Of a DNA stretch of 64,000 nt, positions 18,308-27,514 are shown in pieces. The DNA is from Phaeobacter sp. 22II1-1F12B (GTDB taxonomy: Bacteria > Pseudomonadota > Alphaproteobacteria > Rhodobacterales > Rhodobacteraceae). The stretch spans positions 1 to 64,000 of the forward strand of contig NZ_AQQP01000016.1 of assembly GCF_002210165.1 (NCBI RefSeq). Direction: 5' to 3'. Position 1 is the first letter of the stretch. Every line of letters starts with the position of its first letter. The notes under the pieces are model-generated. The model searched no databases, was not told where the DNA came from, and saw only the letters and a list, made by a program, of their open reading frames with translations. The translations under genes were made by a program, and so were the position numbers.

Positions 18308-19237
18308 ATGACGACCAATGAAAACGCCCCGAAATCCTTTCAGGAAATCATTCTGAGGTTGCAGAACTACTGGGCGGCCAAGGGCTGCGCGATCCTGCAA
18401 CCCTATGATATGGAAGTGGGCGCAGGCACCTTCCACCCGGCAACCACCCTGCGTTCGCTGGGCAGCCGTCCCTGGGCCGCAGCTTATGTTCAGCCCTCGC
18501 GCCGCCCCACCGACGGACGTTATGGCGAGAATCCGAACCGCCTTCAGCACTATTACCAGTACCAGGTGCTGATCAAACCAAGCCCGCCAGATCTTCAGGC
18601 GCTTTATCTTGGAAGCCTCGAAGCCATCGGGATCGACATGGATTTGCATGACATCCGTTTTGTCGAGGATGACTGGGAATCACCGACTCTCGGCGCATGG
18701 GGGCTGGGCTGGGAAGTCTGGTGCGACGGTATGGAAGTCAGCCAGTTCACCTACTTCCAGCAAGTCGGCGGTCATGACTGTCACCCGGTTTCGGGCGAGC
18801 TGACCTACGGTCTGGAACGGCTGGCCATGTATGTGCTTGGTGTCGAGCATGTGATGGACATGCCCTATAATGACCCGCAGACACCGATCGCGCTGACCTA
18901 TGGCGATGTCTTCAAGCAGACCGAAGAGGAATACGCCCGCTGGAATTTCGACGTGGCAAATACCGAGGTCTTGCTGGACCACTTCGTCGAGGCCGAAAAC
19001 GAGTGCCAAGCCATCCTTGCGCAAGAGGCCGAAGACCCCAAGACCGGCAAGCGCATCATCATGGCGCATCCGGCGTATGACCAGTGCATCAAGGCAAGCC
19101 ATATCTTCAATCTACTCGATGCGCGCGGCGTGATTTCCGTCACCGAACGTCAGGCCTACATTGGTCGTGTGCGGGCGCTGGCCAAGCAGTGCGCGGATGC
19201 CTTTGTGCAGACCCGAGCCGGCGGTCACGTTGAATGA
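18308..19237 (+). CDS. glyQ: Glycine--tRNA ligase alpha subunit
   Basis: Catalytic subunit of the bacterial alpha2-beta2 glycyl-tRNA synthetase. The 309-residue sequence has the family blocks [51 protein letters not shown] and [26 protein letters not shown] lies just before the start. The stop overlaps the start of the next small gene (ATGA). The beta subunit glyS follows after two intervening genes. Confidence 0.98.
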   Translation: MTTNENAPKSFQEIILRLQNYWAAKGCAILQPYDMEVGAGTFHPATTLRSLGSRPWAAAYVQPSRRPTDGRYGENPNRLQHYYQYQVLIKPSPPDLQALYLGSLEAIGIDMDLHDIRFVEDDWESPTLGAWGLGWEVWCDGMEVSQFTYFQQVGGHDCHPVSGELTYGLERLAMYVLGVEHVMDMPYNDPQTPIALTYGDVFKQTEEEYARWNFDVANTEVLLDHFVEAENECQAILAQEAEDPKTGKRIIMAHPAYDQCIKASHIFNLLDARGVISVTERQAYIGRVRALAKQCADAFVQTRAGGHVE

Positions 19238-19767
19238 ATGGAAAGGTCGTTGCCGTCGTGCTGATTCTTTCCGGTGCCATCGCGGGCGGGTTTCTCTATT
19301 ACCTTCAGGTATACGGTTACTACCATCAGGTGCAGGCAACGGCTGACGAAGACGTCAAGCTGGTTGCCCTTGCAAGCAATGAATCCGAACCGATCCTCTA
19401 TGAGAATTTTCAGGCCATCGACGCCGAAAGCTCTCCGATTCGCTACCGGGCCTGCTTTGACACCCAGATGAGCATTCCGATGCTGACCGAAACCTATGAG
19501 CTGGTCGATAACGTCATCCCGCGCAATGCGCCGGGCTGGTTTGACTGTTTCGATTCAGGCGAGATCGCCGCCAAGCTCGAGGCCGGAACCGCGCTGGCGT
19601 TCATGGGCGAAAAGAACGTGCATTACGGCGTCGACAGGATCGTGGCGATTACCGATGACGGGCACGGATATGTCTGGCATGAACTCAATGACTGCGGCGA
19701 AAAATCCTATGATGGCACGGTGATAGGCGAAGAATGCCCGCCGCGCCCCGAGTCCTCGTCGGAATAA
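19234..19767 (+). CDS. Membrane-anchored protein between glyQ and glyS (resembles DUF6446)
   Basis: A 177-residue protein with one N-terminal membrane helix (about 5-24, [20 protein letters not shown]) and a periplasmic domain with four cysteines, two in the RYRACFD and WFDCFD segments and two near the end (NDCGE, EECPP), which could form disulfides. It looks like the small family that sits between glyQ and glyS in Rhodobacteraceae (I believe DUF6446), of unknown function. Overlaps glyQ by four bases, so it is translated with it. Confidence 0.75.
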   Translation: MNGKVVAVVLILSGAIAGGFLYYLQVYGYYHQVQATADEDVKLVALASNESEPILYENFQAIDAESSPIRYRACFDTQMSIPMLTETYELVDNVIPRNAPGWFDCFDSGEIAAKLEAGTALAFMGEKNVHYGVDRIVAITDDGHGYVWHELNDCGEKSYDGTVIGEECPPRPESSSE

Positions 19768-19837
19768 ACTCGCGCTCATTTCGGAACTAATCCGGCCCTC
19801 TATCGCTTGTTCCTCTTGAAAAAAGGGGGATTGTTGC

Positions 19838-20707
19838 ATGTCTGACAACCGCGAAGCACCACATTGGGTCATTCCGTTAATGCGGATCGGATATGCCGCC
19901 CGAGGCGTGACCTATCTTATCATCGGCGCTCTGGCTTTCTTGGCCGCCTGGACCGGTGGGCAAGCCGAAGGCACCCGCGAGGCACTTAGTAACCTCAAAC
20001 AATACCCGATGGGGCTGATTGCGCTCTGGGTGATTGCCATCGGGATGTTCGCTTATGCCATCTGGCGTTTCATATGCGCTTGGTACGATCTTGAAAATCG
20101 CGGAACTGATGCCAAGGCCGTAATCGCTCGTCTGGGGCAGACTGTTACCGGCCTGATCCACCTTGGTATCGGCGCTTCGGTCGCCCGGCTTGCGATGGGT
20201 TCGAGCAGTGGAGGCTCGGGCGGCGAGAGCGGCGCCCAGAGTGCTGCGTCATGGCTCATGACGCTACCTTATGGGACGTATATCGTCATGGCGGCCGGCG
20301 TCATCACGATCGGTGCTGGTATCTACTATGGCTACAAGGGTATCGCCGAGAAGTACAAAGACCATCTGATGCGTACCGAATGGTCCGAGAAGCTGGACCC
20401 GCTGGTAAAGGCCGGATTGGTCGCGCATGGCATCATCATCGTGCTCATCGGTGTCTTCCTCGTTTATGCCGGGATCAACACCGATCCGGGGCAGGCTGGC
20501 GGCATCGGCAAAGCCTTTCAGGCCGTGCGAAGCCAGCCCTACGGTATGGTCCTGTTGGGGGCGCTGGGCCTTGGTACGATTGCCTTTGCGATCTACTGCT
20601 TTGTCGAAGCGATCTATCGCGTGGTGCCGCAACTTGCAGGTCCCGATATGAAGACGCTTGCCAGCCAAGCGAAAGGCAAGGCGCGCCAAGCTGCTGCGAG
20701 CGTTTGA
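19838..20707 (+). CDS. DUF1206 multi-pass membrane protein
   Basis: A 289-residue inner-membrane protein with three repeats of a two-helix unit: about 15-80 (IGYAARGVTYLIIGALAF...), 95-165 (GQTVTGLIHLGIGASVA...) and 185-265 (KAGLVAHGIIIVLIGVFLVYAGI). Each repeat starts with a basic-Gly turn into a hydrophobic helix, which is the DUF1206 pattern. Function unknown. It has a ribosome site (AAAGGGGGA) of its own, 70 bases after the previous gene, and is followed by a terminator that separates it from glyS. Confidence 0.88.
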   Translation: MSDNREAPHWVIPLMRIGYAARGVTYLIIGALAFLAAWTGGQAEGTREALSNLKQYPMGLIALWVIAIGMFAYAIWRFICAWYDLENRGTDAKAVIARLGQTVTGLIHLGIGASVARLAMGSSSGGSGGESGAQSAASWLMTLPYGTYIVMAAGVITIGAGIYYGYKGIAEKYKDHLMRTEWSEKLDPLVKAGLVAHGIIIVLIGVFLVYAGINTDPGQAGGIGKAFQAVRSQPYGMVLLGALGLGTIAFAIYCFVEAIYRVVPQLAGPDMKTLASQAKGKARQAAASV

Positions 20708-20732
20708 CGACGACCAAAGTGACTAGACGATG

Positions 20733-20774
20733 AGCAGGCAATCCGTTAGCTCGGATTGCCTGCTTCTTTTTATT
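20733..20774 (+). terminator. Rho-independent terminator between the DUF1206 gene and glyS
   Basis: Thirteen-base perfect stem (20733-20745 with 20752-20764), six-base loop, then TCTTTTTATT. It implies that glyS has its own promoter in the 125 bases that follow. Confidence 0.92.
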
Positions 20775-20899
20775 CAGAGCCAGCCATCCAAGTCCGGGTG
20801 CAATTTTCGCCACTGTGATCTGGACCCTTCCGCAGTGCTTCGTTATCCACGCCCTGAACTACAGGCTGCATGGCGCGGCCATGACGGGCAGGAGCCGAT

Positions 20900-22987
20900 A
20901 TGCCGGACCTTTTGATCGAACTCTTCTCTGAAGAAATCCCCGCGCGCATGCAGGCGCGCGCTGCCGAAGATCTCAAGAAGAAAGTGACCGATGGTCTTGT
21001 CGAGGCTGGCCTGACCTATGCGGGCGCGGCTGCCCTTCATACGCCGCGTCGCCTGACCCTGACGCTCGAAGGTTTGCTGGCGGCCTCGCCCCGTTTGAGC
21101 GAAGAACGCAAAGGCCCCAAGGTCGACGCGCCGGAAAAAGCCATCGAAGGTTTCCTGCGCGGCGCCGGTCTGACCCGCGATCAGCTTGAGGAACGCGACA
21201 CGCCCAAGGGGCGCGTGTTCTTTGCCGTGATCGAAAAAGAAGGCCGCCCTGCCGAGGAAATCGTGGCCGAAGTGCTCGAAGCCACGATCCGCAACTTTCC
21301 CTGGCCCAAGTCGATGCGCTGGGGCAGCGGATCGCTGCGTTGGGTCCGCCCGCTGCATTCCATTCTCTGCCTGCTGACGGATGAAAACGGAGCCCGTGTC
21401 GTGCCTATGGAGATCGACGGTATCAAGGCGGTAGACAGCACCGAAGGTCACCGCTTTATGGCGCCGGGCCGTTTTTCGGTAACCTCCTTCGAGGATTACG
21501 AGGCAAAACTGAAGCGCGCGCATGTGGTGTTGTCTGCCGATGAACGGGCGGAACACATTTGGGCCGATGCGACCAACGCGGCTTTTGCAGCCGGTCTAGA
21601 AGTCGTCGAGGACAAGGGCCTTCTGGCCGAGGTCGCGGGCCTTGTCGAATGGCCGGTCGTTCTGATGGGGCAGATCGACGACGAATTCCTCGACCTGCCG
21701 GTCGAAGTTCTGCAGACCTCTATGAAAGAGCACCAAAAGTTCTTTTCGGTGCTGAACCCCAAGACCGGTCGGATCGAACGCTTCGTCACGGTTGCAAACC
21801 GCGAAACCGCCGACAATGGCGCGACTATTTTGGCCGGGAACCAAAAAGTGCTTTCGGCCCGCCTGTCGGATGCGAAATTCTTCTGGGAAAACGATCTGCG
21901 GATCGCCAAGGACGATATGAGCGTCTGGACCGATGCGCTGAAAACCGTGACTTTCCACAACAAGCTGGGTAGCCAGGGCGAACGGATCGACCGTATCGCC
22001 GACCTGGCGCGTGAACTCGCGCCGGTGACCGGCGCGGATGCTGATCAGGCCGAAAAAGCCGCGCGTCTGGCCAAGGCAGATCTGTCGTCGGAAATGGTCT
22101 ATGAATTCCCGGAACTTCAGGGGCTTATGGGCCGCTATTACATCACCGCGGCAGGCGAAGACAAAGCCGTGGCCGCCGTCGCACAGGAACATTACTCGCC
22201 GCTTGGGCCGTCGGATGACGTACCTTCTGCGCCGCTTTCCGTGGCCGTCGCGCTCGCTGACAAGATCGACACTTTGACCGGCTTCTGGGCCATCGACGAA
22301 AAACCGACCGGTTCCAAAGATCCGTTCGCCCTGCGCCGTGCCGCGCTGGGCGTGATCCGGCTGGTGCTGGAAAACGGTCTGGATCTGCCCCTGATCGCCA
22401 TTCTTCTCAAGGCCGGGAAAACCATGCCATGGGCCCAAGGTATGAAAGAAGAGGACGCGGTTGCCGATCTCCTGTCCTTTATCCACGACCGGCTCAAGGT
22501 TTACCTACGCGATCAGGGCATTCGCCATGACGTGATCGACGCCTGTATCGCGATGGACGGCAATGACGACCTGACGCTGCTCGTCAAGCGGGCGCAGGCA
22601 TTGAACGCGGTGATCCAGACCGAAGAGGGCGAGAACCTTGTGCAGGGGTTCAAGCGCGCGAACAACATCCTGAGCCAGGCCGAAGAAAATGACGGTGTCG
22701 AATACTCTTTTGGCGCGGATCGGAAATTTGCAAGCGATCCGTCCGAAGTCGCGCTTTTCGACGCGCTCGAGCAGGCCGAGGCGGCAATCAAACCCGCCAT
22801 CGAGAAACAGGATTTCCCGGCAGCGATGGCAGCCATGGCAACCCTGCGCGCCCCCATCGACGCGTTTTTCGAAGCGGTCAAGATCAATGACGACAATGCC
22901 ATGATCCGTCGCAACCGACTCAATCTTCTGTCACAAATCCGGTCAACCTGCGCGCGGGCAGCGGATCTGACGCGGATCGAAGGCTAG
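20900..22987 (+). CDS. glyS: Glycine--tRNA ligase beta subunit
   Basis: Beta subunit of glycyl-tRNA synthetase, needed for tRNA recognition, 695 residues. It starts with the typical PDLLIELFSEEIPARM and has the blocks LHTPRRLTLTLEGL, FPKSMRW-like PWPKSMRWG, GHRFMAP and VEVLQTSMKEHQKFF, and a C-terminal HD-type/anticodon-binding region with DPFALRRAALGVIRL. An AGGAG ribosome site precedes the ATG. The gene is separated from glyQ by two membrane-protein genes and a terminator, so balanced expression must use two promoters or read-through. Confidence 0.98.
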   Translation: MPDLLIELFSEEIPARMQARAAEDLKKKVTDGLVEAGLTYAGAAALHTPRRLTLTLEGLLAASPRLSEERKGPKVDAPEKAIEGFLRGAGLTRDQLEERDTPKGRVFFAVIEKEGRPAEEIVAEVLEATIRNFPWPKSMRWGSGSLRWVRPLHSILCLLTDENGARVVPMEIDGIKAVDSTEGHRFMAPGRFSVTSFEDYEAKLKRAHVVLSADERAEHIWADATNAAFAAGLEVVEDKGLLAEVAGLVEWPVVLMGQIDDEFLDLPVEVLQTSMKEHQKFFSVLNPKTGRIERFVTVANRETADNGATILAGNQKVLSARLSDAKFFWENDLRIAKDDMSVWTDALKTVTFHNKLGSQGERIDRIADLARELAPVTGADADQAEKAARLAKADLSSEMVYEFPELQGLMGRYYITAAGEDKAVAAVAQEHYSPLGPSDDVPSAPLSVAVALADKIDTLTGFWAIDEKPTGSKDPFALRRAALGVIRLVLENGLDLPLIAILLKAGKTMPWAQGMKEEDAVADLLSFIHDRLKVYLRDQGIRHDVIDACIAMDGNDDLTLLVKRAQALNAVIQTEEGENLVQGFKRANNILSQAEENDGVEYSFGADRKFASDPSEVALFDALEQAEAAIKPAIEKQDFPAAMAAMATLRAPIDAFFEAVKINDDNAMIRRNRLNLLSQIRSTCARAADLTRIEG

Positions 22988-22991
22988 GATG

Positions 22992-23017
22992 GAACGTTCC
23001 CGGAACGGGATCAGAAC
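22992..23017. promoter_or_regulatory. Triple GAAC direct repeat (two overlapping LexA-type boxes)
   Basis: GAAC occurs at 22992, 23003 and 23014, each pair separated by exactly seven bases, giving two overlapping copies of the GAAC-N7-GAAC SOS box known from alphaproteobacteria. The site lies just after glyS and 100 bases before the PPDK-like gene. The period of 11 is one helical turn, which favours a real protein site. A promoter-like TTGCGC / TATTCT pair follows further downstream near 23068-23095. Confidence 0.5.
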
Positions 23018-23116
23018 ATCTTAACTGAGCTGTCGTAAATATCTGCGTCACGCCGCCGTTACACTTGCGCCAAACCTTAACGTGCCTATTCTGCAAAGCA
23101 GTAAAAAGGTGCCGCA

Positions 23117-25711
23117 GTGCAGAATAATCCGAACACCACGCTCATAACGGCGAAAGCCCCGGTCAATGTGTCGACTCACGGGGGCCGGGCCAAATGTCTG
23201 CAACGTCTGATCCGGCTTGAACTACCGGTTCCGACGACGGTGGCACTGTCTTTCGATGCGGTTCGGCAAATCGCCGAAGGGCATCTCCCCGATGTTTCCG
23301 CGATTGTGGAGCAGTTCAACAAGGACACGCTGCTCTGCGTACGCCCGTCCTCGGAAGATCCGGATTGGGGCGGGCCCGGCGCTGTTCTCAACATCGGCAT
23401 GAACGAAATCCGTTATGCGCAGCTTAGTAACACGCTGGGTCATGATGCGGCGGCAGCCATATATTCAAGGTTCGTTCAGTCCTACGCGATCAATGTGGCG
23501 CGGCTTGACCCGGATGTGTTTGACGAAATTCCGAATGACGGGTCCGACAGTCTTCTCGCGATGCTGCAGGCCTATGAGGAGGAAACCGACGAACGTTTCC
23601 CACAGGACCCGCGCGAACAGCTTGCCGCCGTGCTGGGATCTATGGCGCGGGCGTGGGATGGCACGTCTGCGCGCCTGTTGCGACAGGCCAAAGGCGCGCC
23701 CGCTGATGCCGGTCTGGGGTTGGTCGTTCAGGAAATGATCCCCGGTTTCGGCAAGGGAGAATGCGGCTCGGGCGTGTTTCAGTTGGTTAACACGGTTACC
23801 GGTCTGCCGCAGATCACCGGTCGTTACCTGAGCCAGAGCCAGGGCAGGGAGGCGCTGGGCGCCGGTAGCGCCGCGCTTTACCTTGAAAAGGACGAACGGG
23901 GCCCCTCGCTCGAAGAACTTGCGCCGCGCGCTTTCGAAGAACTCAAGGAAGATGCGGCGCTGATGCGCGTCAAACTGCGCGAAGAAATGCAGATCGAATT
24001 CGTGATCGGCAGTGGCAAGGTGCATATTCTCGACGGTGTTCGGGTGCCCCGGTCATCGCGGGCGACGGTCCGGATCGCGGTGCGGCTGGCGCAGGACGGG
24101 ATCATCACCCCGCAGGAAGCGGTGATGCGGGTAGAACCCAATAACCTCACCGAACTTTTGCACCGGCAAGTTAATCCAGAATCTGAACGCGACGTCGTGG
24201 GTAGCGGGATCGCTGCCAGCCCCGGGGCCGCGACCGGTCGCATCGTGTTCAATTCGGCCGATGCGCAGGCAAGCGCCGCACGGCGGGAACCCTGCGTGCT
24301 GGTCCGACGGGAGACCTCGCCCGAAGACGTGCGCGGCATGCACGCGGCTGCGGCTGTTTTGACCGAAAAGGGCGGAATCACCAGCCACGCGGCGGTCATC
24401 GGGCGCGGCCTTGGCTTGCCTTGTATCGTTGGCGCTTCGGCCATGCGGTTCGACACCAAGAACCAGACCATCACCGCCTCGGATGGGCGCGTTCTCAAGG
24501 CGGGCGATATCGTCACAATTGACGGCTCGTCAGGCGAAGTGCTGGCCGGTGCGCCGGATATGCTCGAAGCCGCGCTGGACGATGCCTTTCAGAGCCTGAT
24601 GGCATGGGCCGATGCGGAGCGCGATATCGGCATCAGGGTGAACGCTGACACGCCCGAAGACGCGCAGACCGCGCGGAACTTTGACGCGCAGGGGATCGGC
24701 CTCTGCCGGACCGAGCATATGTTCTTTGATCCTGCGCGGCTTATCGTCATGCGGGAGATGATCTTTGCCGAAACGAGCGAAGGGCGCGCCGCCGTCCTTG
24801 CCCGTTTGCTCCCTATGCAACGCGATGATTTCACGCAGCTTTTCAGGATCATGGAAGGCAAGCCGGTCTGTATCCGCCTGTTCGATCCGCCGCTGCACGA
24901 ATTCCTGCCGACCTCTCGCGCCGGCCAGCGCGAGCTTGCCGAGGCGCTTGATATTCCGGTGAGCGATGTGACCCGCCGCGTCGAAGAGATGGGGGAATAC
25001 AACCCGATGCTGGGCCTTCGTGGCGTCCGTCTGGGTGTCACCGTGCCGGAAATCTACGACATGCAGGCCCGCGCGATATTTGAAGCGACGTTGGAGGCCA
25101 GCGACAAGGGCGATCCGGTGGTACCCGAAATCATGATCCCGCTGGTATCAGCCCGGCGCGAGGTCGAGCTCGTCAAGGCGCGGCTCGATGCCGTCGCCAG
25201 CGCTGTGCGCAGCGAGCGCGGGCGCGATTTCGACTATCGGCTTGGCGTGATGGTCGAAACGCCGCGGGCGGCGCTCCGGGCGAATGAGATCGCGCCTCAC
25301 AGCGCGTTCTTGAGTTTCGGCACCAATGACCTGACACAGATGACCTACGGTCTGTCGCGCGACGACGCGGGGCGTTTCATGTCCGCGTACATCCAGAAAG
25401 GTGTCTTTCCTGAAGACCCCTTTCATGTGCTCGATCAGGATGGCGTCGGCGAATTACTCAAGCTTGGAGCTGAGCGCGGCAGGAACGGCAATCCGGGAAT
25501 CACCCTGTCGATTTGTGGCGAACATGGCGGGAATCCCGAATCAATCGCCTTCTGTCGCGAGGCTGGATTCGACTATGTGTCATGTTCACCATTCCGGGTT
25601 CCGGTGGCTAGACTTGCTGCGGCGCAATTGGCAATAAACCACAAGATGGGCGATCAGAAATCATCTCTGGCCCAGATGTTGTGGAAGTGGCGCGTACGTA
25701 ACAGAAAGTAA
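23117..25711 (+). CDS. PPDK-family PEP-binding protein with degenerate ATP-binding half
   Basis: Related to pyruvate, phosphate dikinase (864 residues, slightly short). The central phosphohistidine domain is intact, with His424 in GGITSHAAV, and so is the C-terminal PEP/pyruvate barrel: GIGLCRTEHMFF, FGTNDLTQMTYGLSRDD and Cys800 in CGEHGGNPES. The N-terminal ATP-grasp half has drifted: the GGKGANL loop reads GGRAKCL, the first domain carries DPDWGGPG for SMPGMMD, and the LQTR nucleotide motif reads LDGVR. It may phosphorylate poorly from ATP or use another donor; a true PPDK may exist elsewhere. GTG start with AAAAAGG upstream. Preceded by a triple GAAC repeat. Confidence 0.82.
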   Translation: MQNNPNTTLITAKAPVNVSTHGGRAKCLQRLIRLELPVPTTVALSFDAVRQIAEGHLPDVSAIVEQFNKDTLLCVRPSSEDPDWGGPGAVLNIGMNEIRYAQLSNTLGHDAAAAIYSRFVQSYAINVARLDPDVFDEIPNDGSDSLLAMLQAYEEETDERFPQDPREQLAAVLGSMARAWDGTSARLLRQAKGAPADAGLGLVVQEMIPGFGKGECGSGVFQLVNTVTGLPQITGRYLSQSQGREALGAGSAALYLEKDERGPSLEELAPRAFEELKEDAALMRVKLREEMQIEFVIGSGKVHILDGVRVPRSSRATVRIAVRLAQDGIITPQEAVMRVEPNNLTELLHRQVNPESERDVVGSGIAASPGAATGRIVFNSADAQASAARREPCVLVRRETSPEDVRGMHAAAAVLTEKGGITSHAAVIGRGLGLPCIVGASAMRFDTKNQTITASDGRVLKAGDIVTIDGSSGEVLAGAPDMLEAALDDAFQSLMAWADAERDIGIRVNADTPEDAQTARNFDAQGIGLCRTEHMFFDPARLIVMREMIFAETSEGRAAVLARLLPMQRDDFTQLFRIMEGKPVCIRLFDPPLHEFLPTSRAGQRELAEALDIPVSDVTRRVEEMGEYNPMLGLRGVRLGVTVPEIYDMQARAIFEATLEASDKGDPVVPEIMIPLVSARREVELVKARLDAVASAVRSERGRDFDYRLGVMVETPRAALRANEIAPHSAFLSFGTNDLTQMTYGLSRDDAGRFMSAYIQKGVFPEDPFHVLDQDGVGELLKLGAERGRNGNPGITLSICGEHGGNPESIAFCREAGFDYVSCSPFRVPVARLAAAQLAINHKMGDQKSSLAQMLWKWRVRNRK

Positions 25712-25839
25712 ATAACGCCATTTAGGCGAAAGAATGCTTGCTTTTTGTCAAAAACTGGACCTTATCGCCCGTCTCGGCTAAGTCGTGCCTTGCACTATAC
25801 GCCGAGGGATCCTTAACGGATCGTTCCCAGGGGGATAGA

Positions 25840-26481
25840 ATGAAGAGTTTTTTTGTCGCGGCCGCCGTGTTCCTGGCCGCATTCCACACGGCTGCTGCCA
25901 GGGCCGACACTGACCTCACGGATCTGTTCCAGAAAGAACAGACCGCGCTGAAAAATGTTCCTGGCCGCCATCTCAAATCTCTTCTCACGCGCGGCGATGT
26001 CCGCGCCAAGCCGCGACCGCAGTCGGTAAAATACACCCGCTCGTGGATCGACTCGCAGCCAAAGGCAAAGGGCGATGACCAGTGGCGTTGCCTCGCCGAA
26101 GCGCTGTACTTCGAAGCACGGGGCGAAACCATCAAGGGTCAGTTCGCTGTCGCCGAGGTTATCCTCAACCGCGTCAAGAGCGCCCGGTTCCCTTCTACCC
26201 TTTGCGGTGTCATCAAGCAGGGCACAGGCCGACGCTACCAGTGCCAGTTCACCTACACTTGCGATGGACACAAAGACACGATTGCCGAGCGTGGCGCATT
26301 CGAAAGCGTGGCAAAAGTCGCGCGGGCCGTGCTTGACGGAGCGGCAGGTGGCCTGACCGGCGGGGCGACCCACTACCACACCACTGCCGTGAACCCGAGC
26401 TGGTCGCGCGTCTACAAACAGACCGCGCGTATCGGGGTGCATATCTTCTATCGGCACAATTACCGCACCGCGAGCAACTGA
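25840..26481 (+). CDS. SleB-type cell wall hydrolase (Hydrolase_2 family), secreted
   Basis: Exported peptidoglycan hydrolase of the SleB/CwlJ fold, 213 residues. The start at 25840 gives a clean signal peptide ([22 protein letters not shown]) and a GGGGGA ribosome site; the longer frame from 25738 adds 34 unlikely residues. The catalytic domain starts near 90 with [13 protein letters not shown], holding the expected glutamate, followed by [30 protein letters not shown] and GATHYHT. It probably remodels the cell wall; a lytic transglycosylase- or amidase-like activity is family-based inference. Confidence 0.88.
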   Translation: MKSFFVAAAVFLAAFHTAAARADTDLTDLFQKEQTALKNVPGRHLKSLLTRGDVRAKPRPQSVKYTRSWIDSQPKAKGDDQWRCLAEALYFEARGETIKGQFAVAEVILNRVKSARFPSTLCGVIKQGTGRRYQCQFTYTCDGHKDTIAERGAFESVAKVARAVLDGAAGGLTGGATHYHTTAVNPSWSRVYKQTARIGVHIFYRHNYRTASN

Positions 26482-26593
26482 TCTCACGGGTAAAACGCCG
26501 TTTTCGGGTGCTGGTACGGCGGAGGTGGGTCTGTTAAACGCCGCCGCGTGGTCTATATCGCCACTGAATGAAGCGACCGAAGGCAGCACCCAC

Positions 26594-27514
26594 ATGAATT
26601 CCGACATCCGCCTTGCCTTCGCACATCCGACTGAACGCGCCGAGGCAACCGCCGAAGATCGGCCGCTGGACCGGATTTCGCTGCGAGACCATCTTGTCGA
26701 CGTCGAAATTGGAGCGTTTCAGGCCGAACGCGGTCGCACCCAACGCATCCGGTTCAACGTGGTCGTCGAAGTGCAACCGCTGACCGGCCCGATTGACGAC
26801 GATGTTGATCGCATTCTCAGCTATGATCGCGTGACCGAAGCCATTGCGGCGGAACTTTCCGAAGAACGTCTGAACCTTCTTGAGACGCTTGCGGAACGTG
26901 TTGCCGAACGCATCCTGCTGGAACCGCAAGCCGTTCGTGTCTTTGTCCGTGTTGAAAAGCTAGACCGGGGGCCGGGGGCGCTTGGTGTCGAAATCGTTCG
27001 GGCGCAGGATGGCCATGCGCCGGACGCCACGGCGTTCGAACGTCCGCATCCCCGTCTTGTCTATCTCTCCAACGCGGCTATCGCGTCAGAGCATCTGTCG
27101 GGTTGGATCGATCAGCTGACTGGCACGTCCGGTCCGCTCATCCTTTGTGTCGGCGCGCCCGAGACAGCGGCACCGCAGACTGGGCATCGGATGACCCAGC
27201 GTCGCATTGATCTTCTTTCCATCGAGCAGAACGCCTGGGTTCTGGCCGCGCGTGATCCGCGTTGCGTCGTGGTATCGACCCGTACCGAACTCGACTGGGC
27301 GATGAAGAACGGGCAGATTTCTGTCTGGGCACCGTCAAAGATTGTTCTCGACGCGGTCGATGGCCCTTCTGCCCAACCGGGCGATGCCGTGGCACTGGCC
27401 GCGTGGTTCGCGCGCACTTTCGAAGCCGAGGAGATGCTGGTGATCGGGGGCGAATTACCCGTCAATCCCGACGTTCCCCTGCGCCAGTGCAAGATTGATC
27501 AGGAATTACTGTGA
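26594..27514 (+). CDS. folB: Dihydroneopterin aldolase fused to an amino-acid-kinase-like domain
   Basis: Residues 25-130 are FolB, which splits dihydroneopterin in folate synthesis: DHLVDVEIGAFQAERGRTQR, LSYDRVTEAI and LNLLETLAERVAERIL are the family blocks. The protein is 306 residues, more than twice the usual FolB. The C-terminal 170 residues (from about LVYLSNAAI) resemble the later half of amino-acid-kinase folds, with GPLILCVGAPE, an ISVWAPSKIVL strand, and PGDAVALAAWFARTF in the place of the TSDSIA loop. The function of that half is unknown. ATG 26594 chosen over 26525 because homology and a GAAGG site fit. GTGA overlap with folP. Confidence 0.87.
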   Translation: MNSDIRLAFAHPTERAEATAEDRPLDRISLRDHLVDVEIGAFQAERGRTQRIRFNVVVEVQPLTGPIDDDVDRILSYDRVTEAIAAELSEERLNLLETLAERVAERILLEPQAVRVFVRVEKLDRGPGALGVEIVRAQDGHAPDATAFERPHPRLVYLSNAAIASEHLSGWIDQLTGTSGPLILCVGAPETAAPQTGHRMTQRRIDLLSIEQNAWVLAARDPRCVVVSTRTELDWAMKNGQISVWAPSKIVLDAVDGPSAQPGDAVALAAWFARTFEAEEMLVIGGELPVNPDVPLRQCKIDQELL

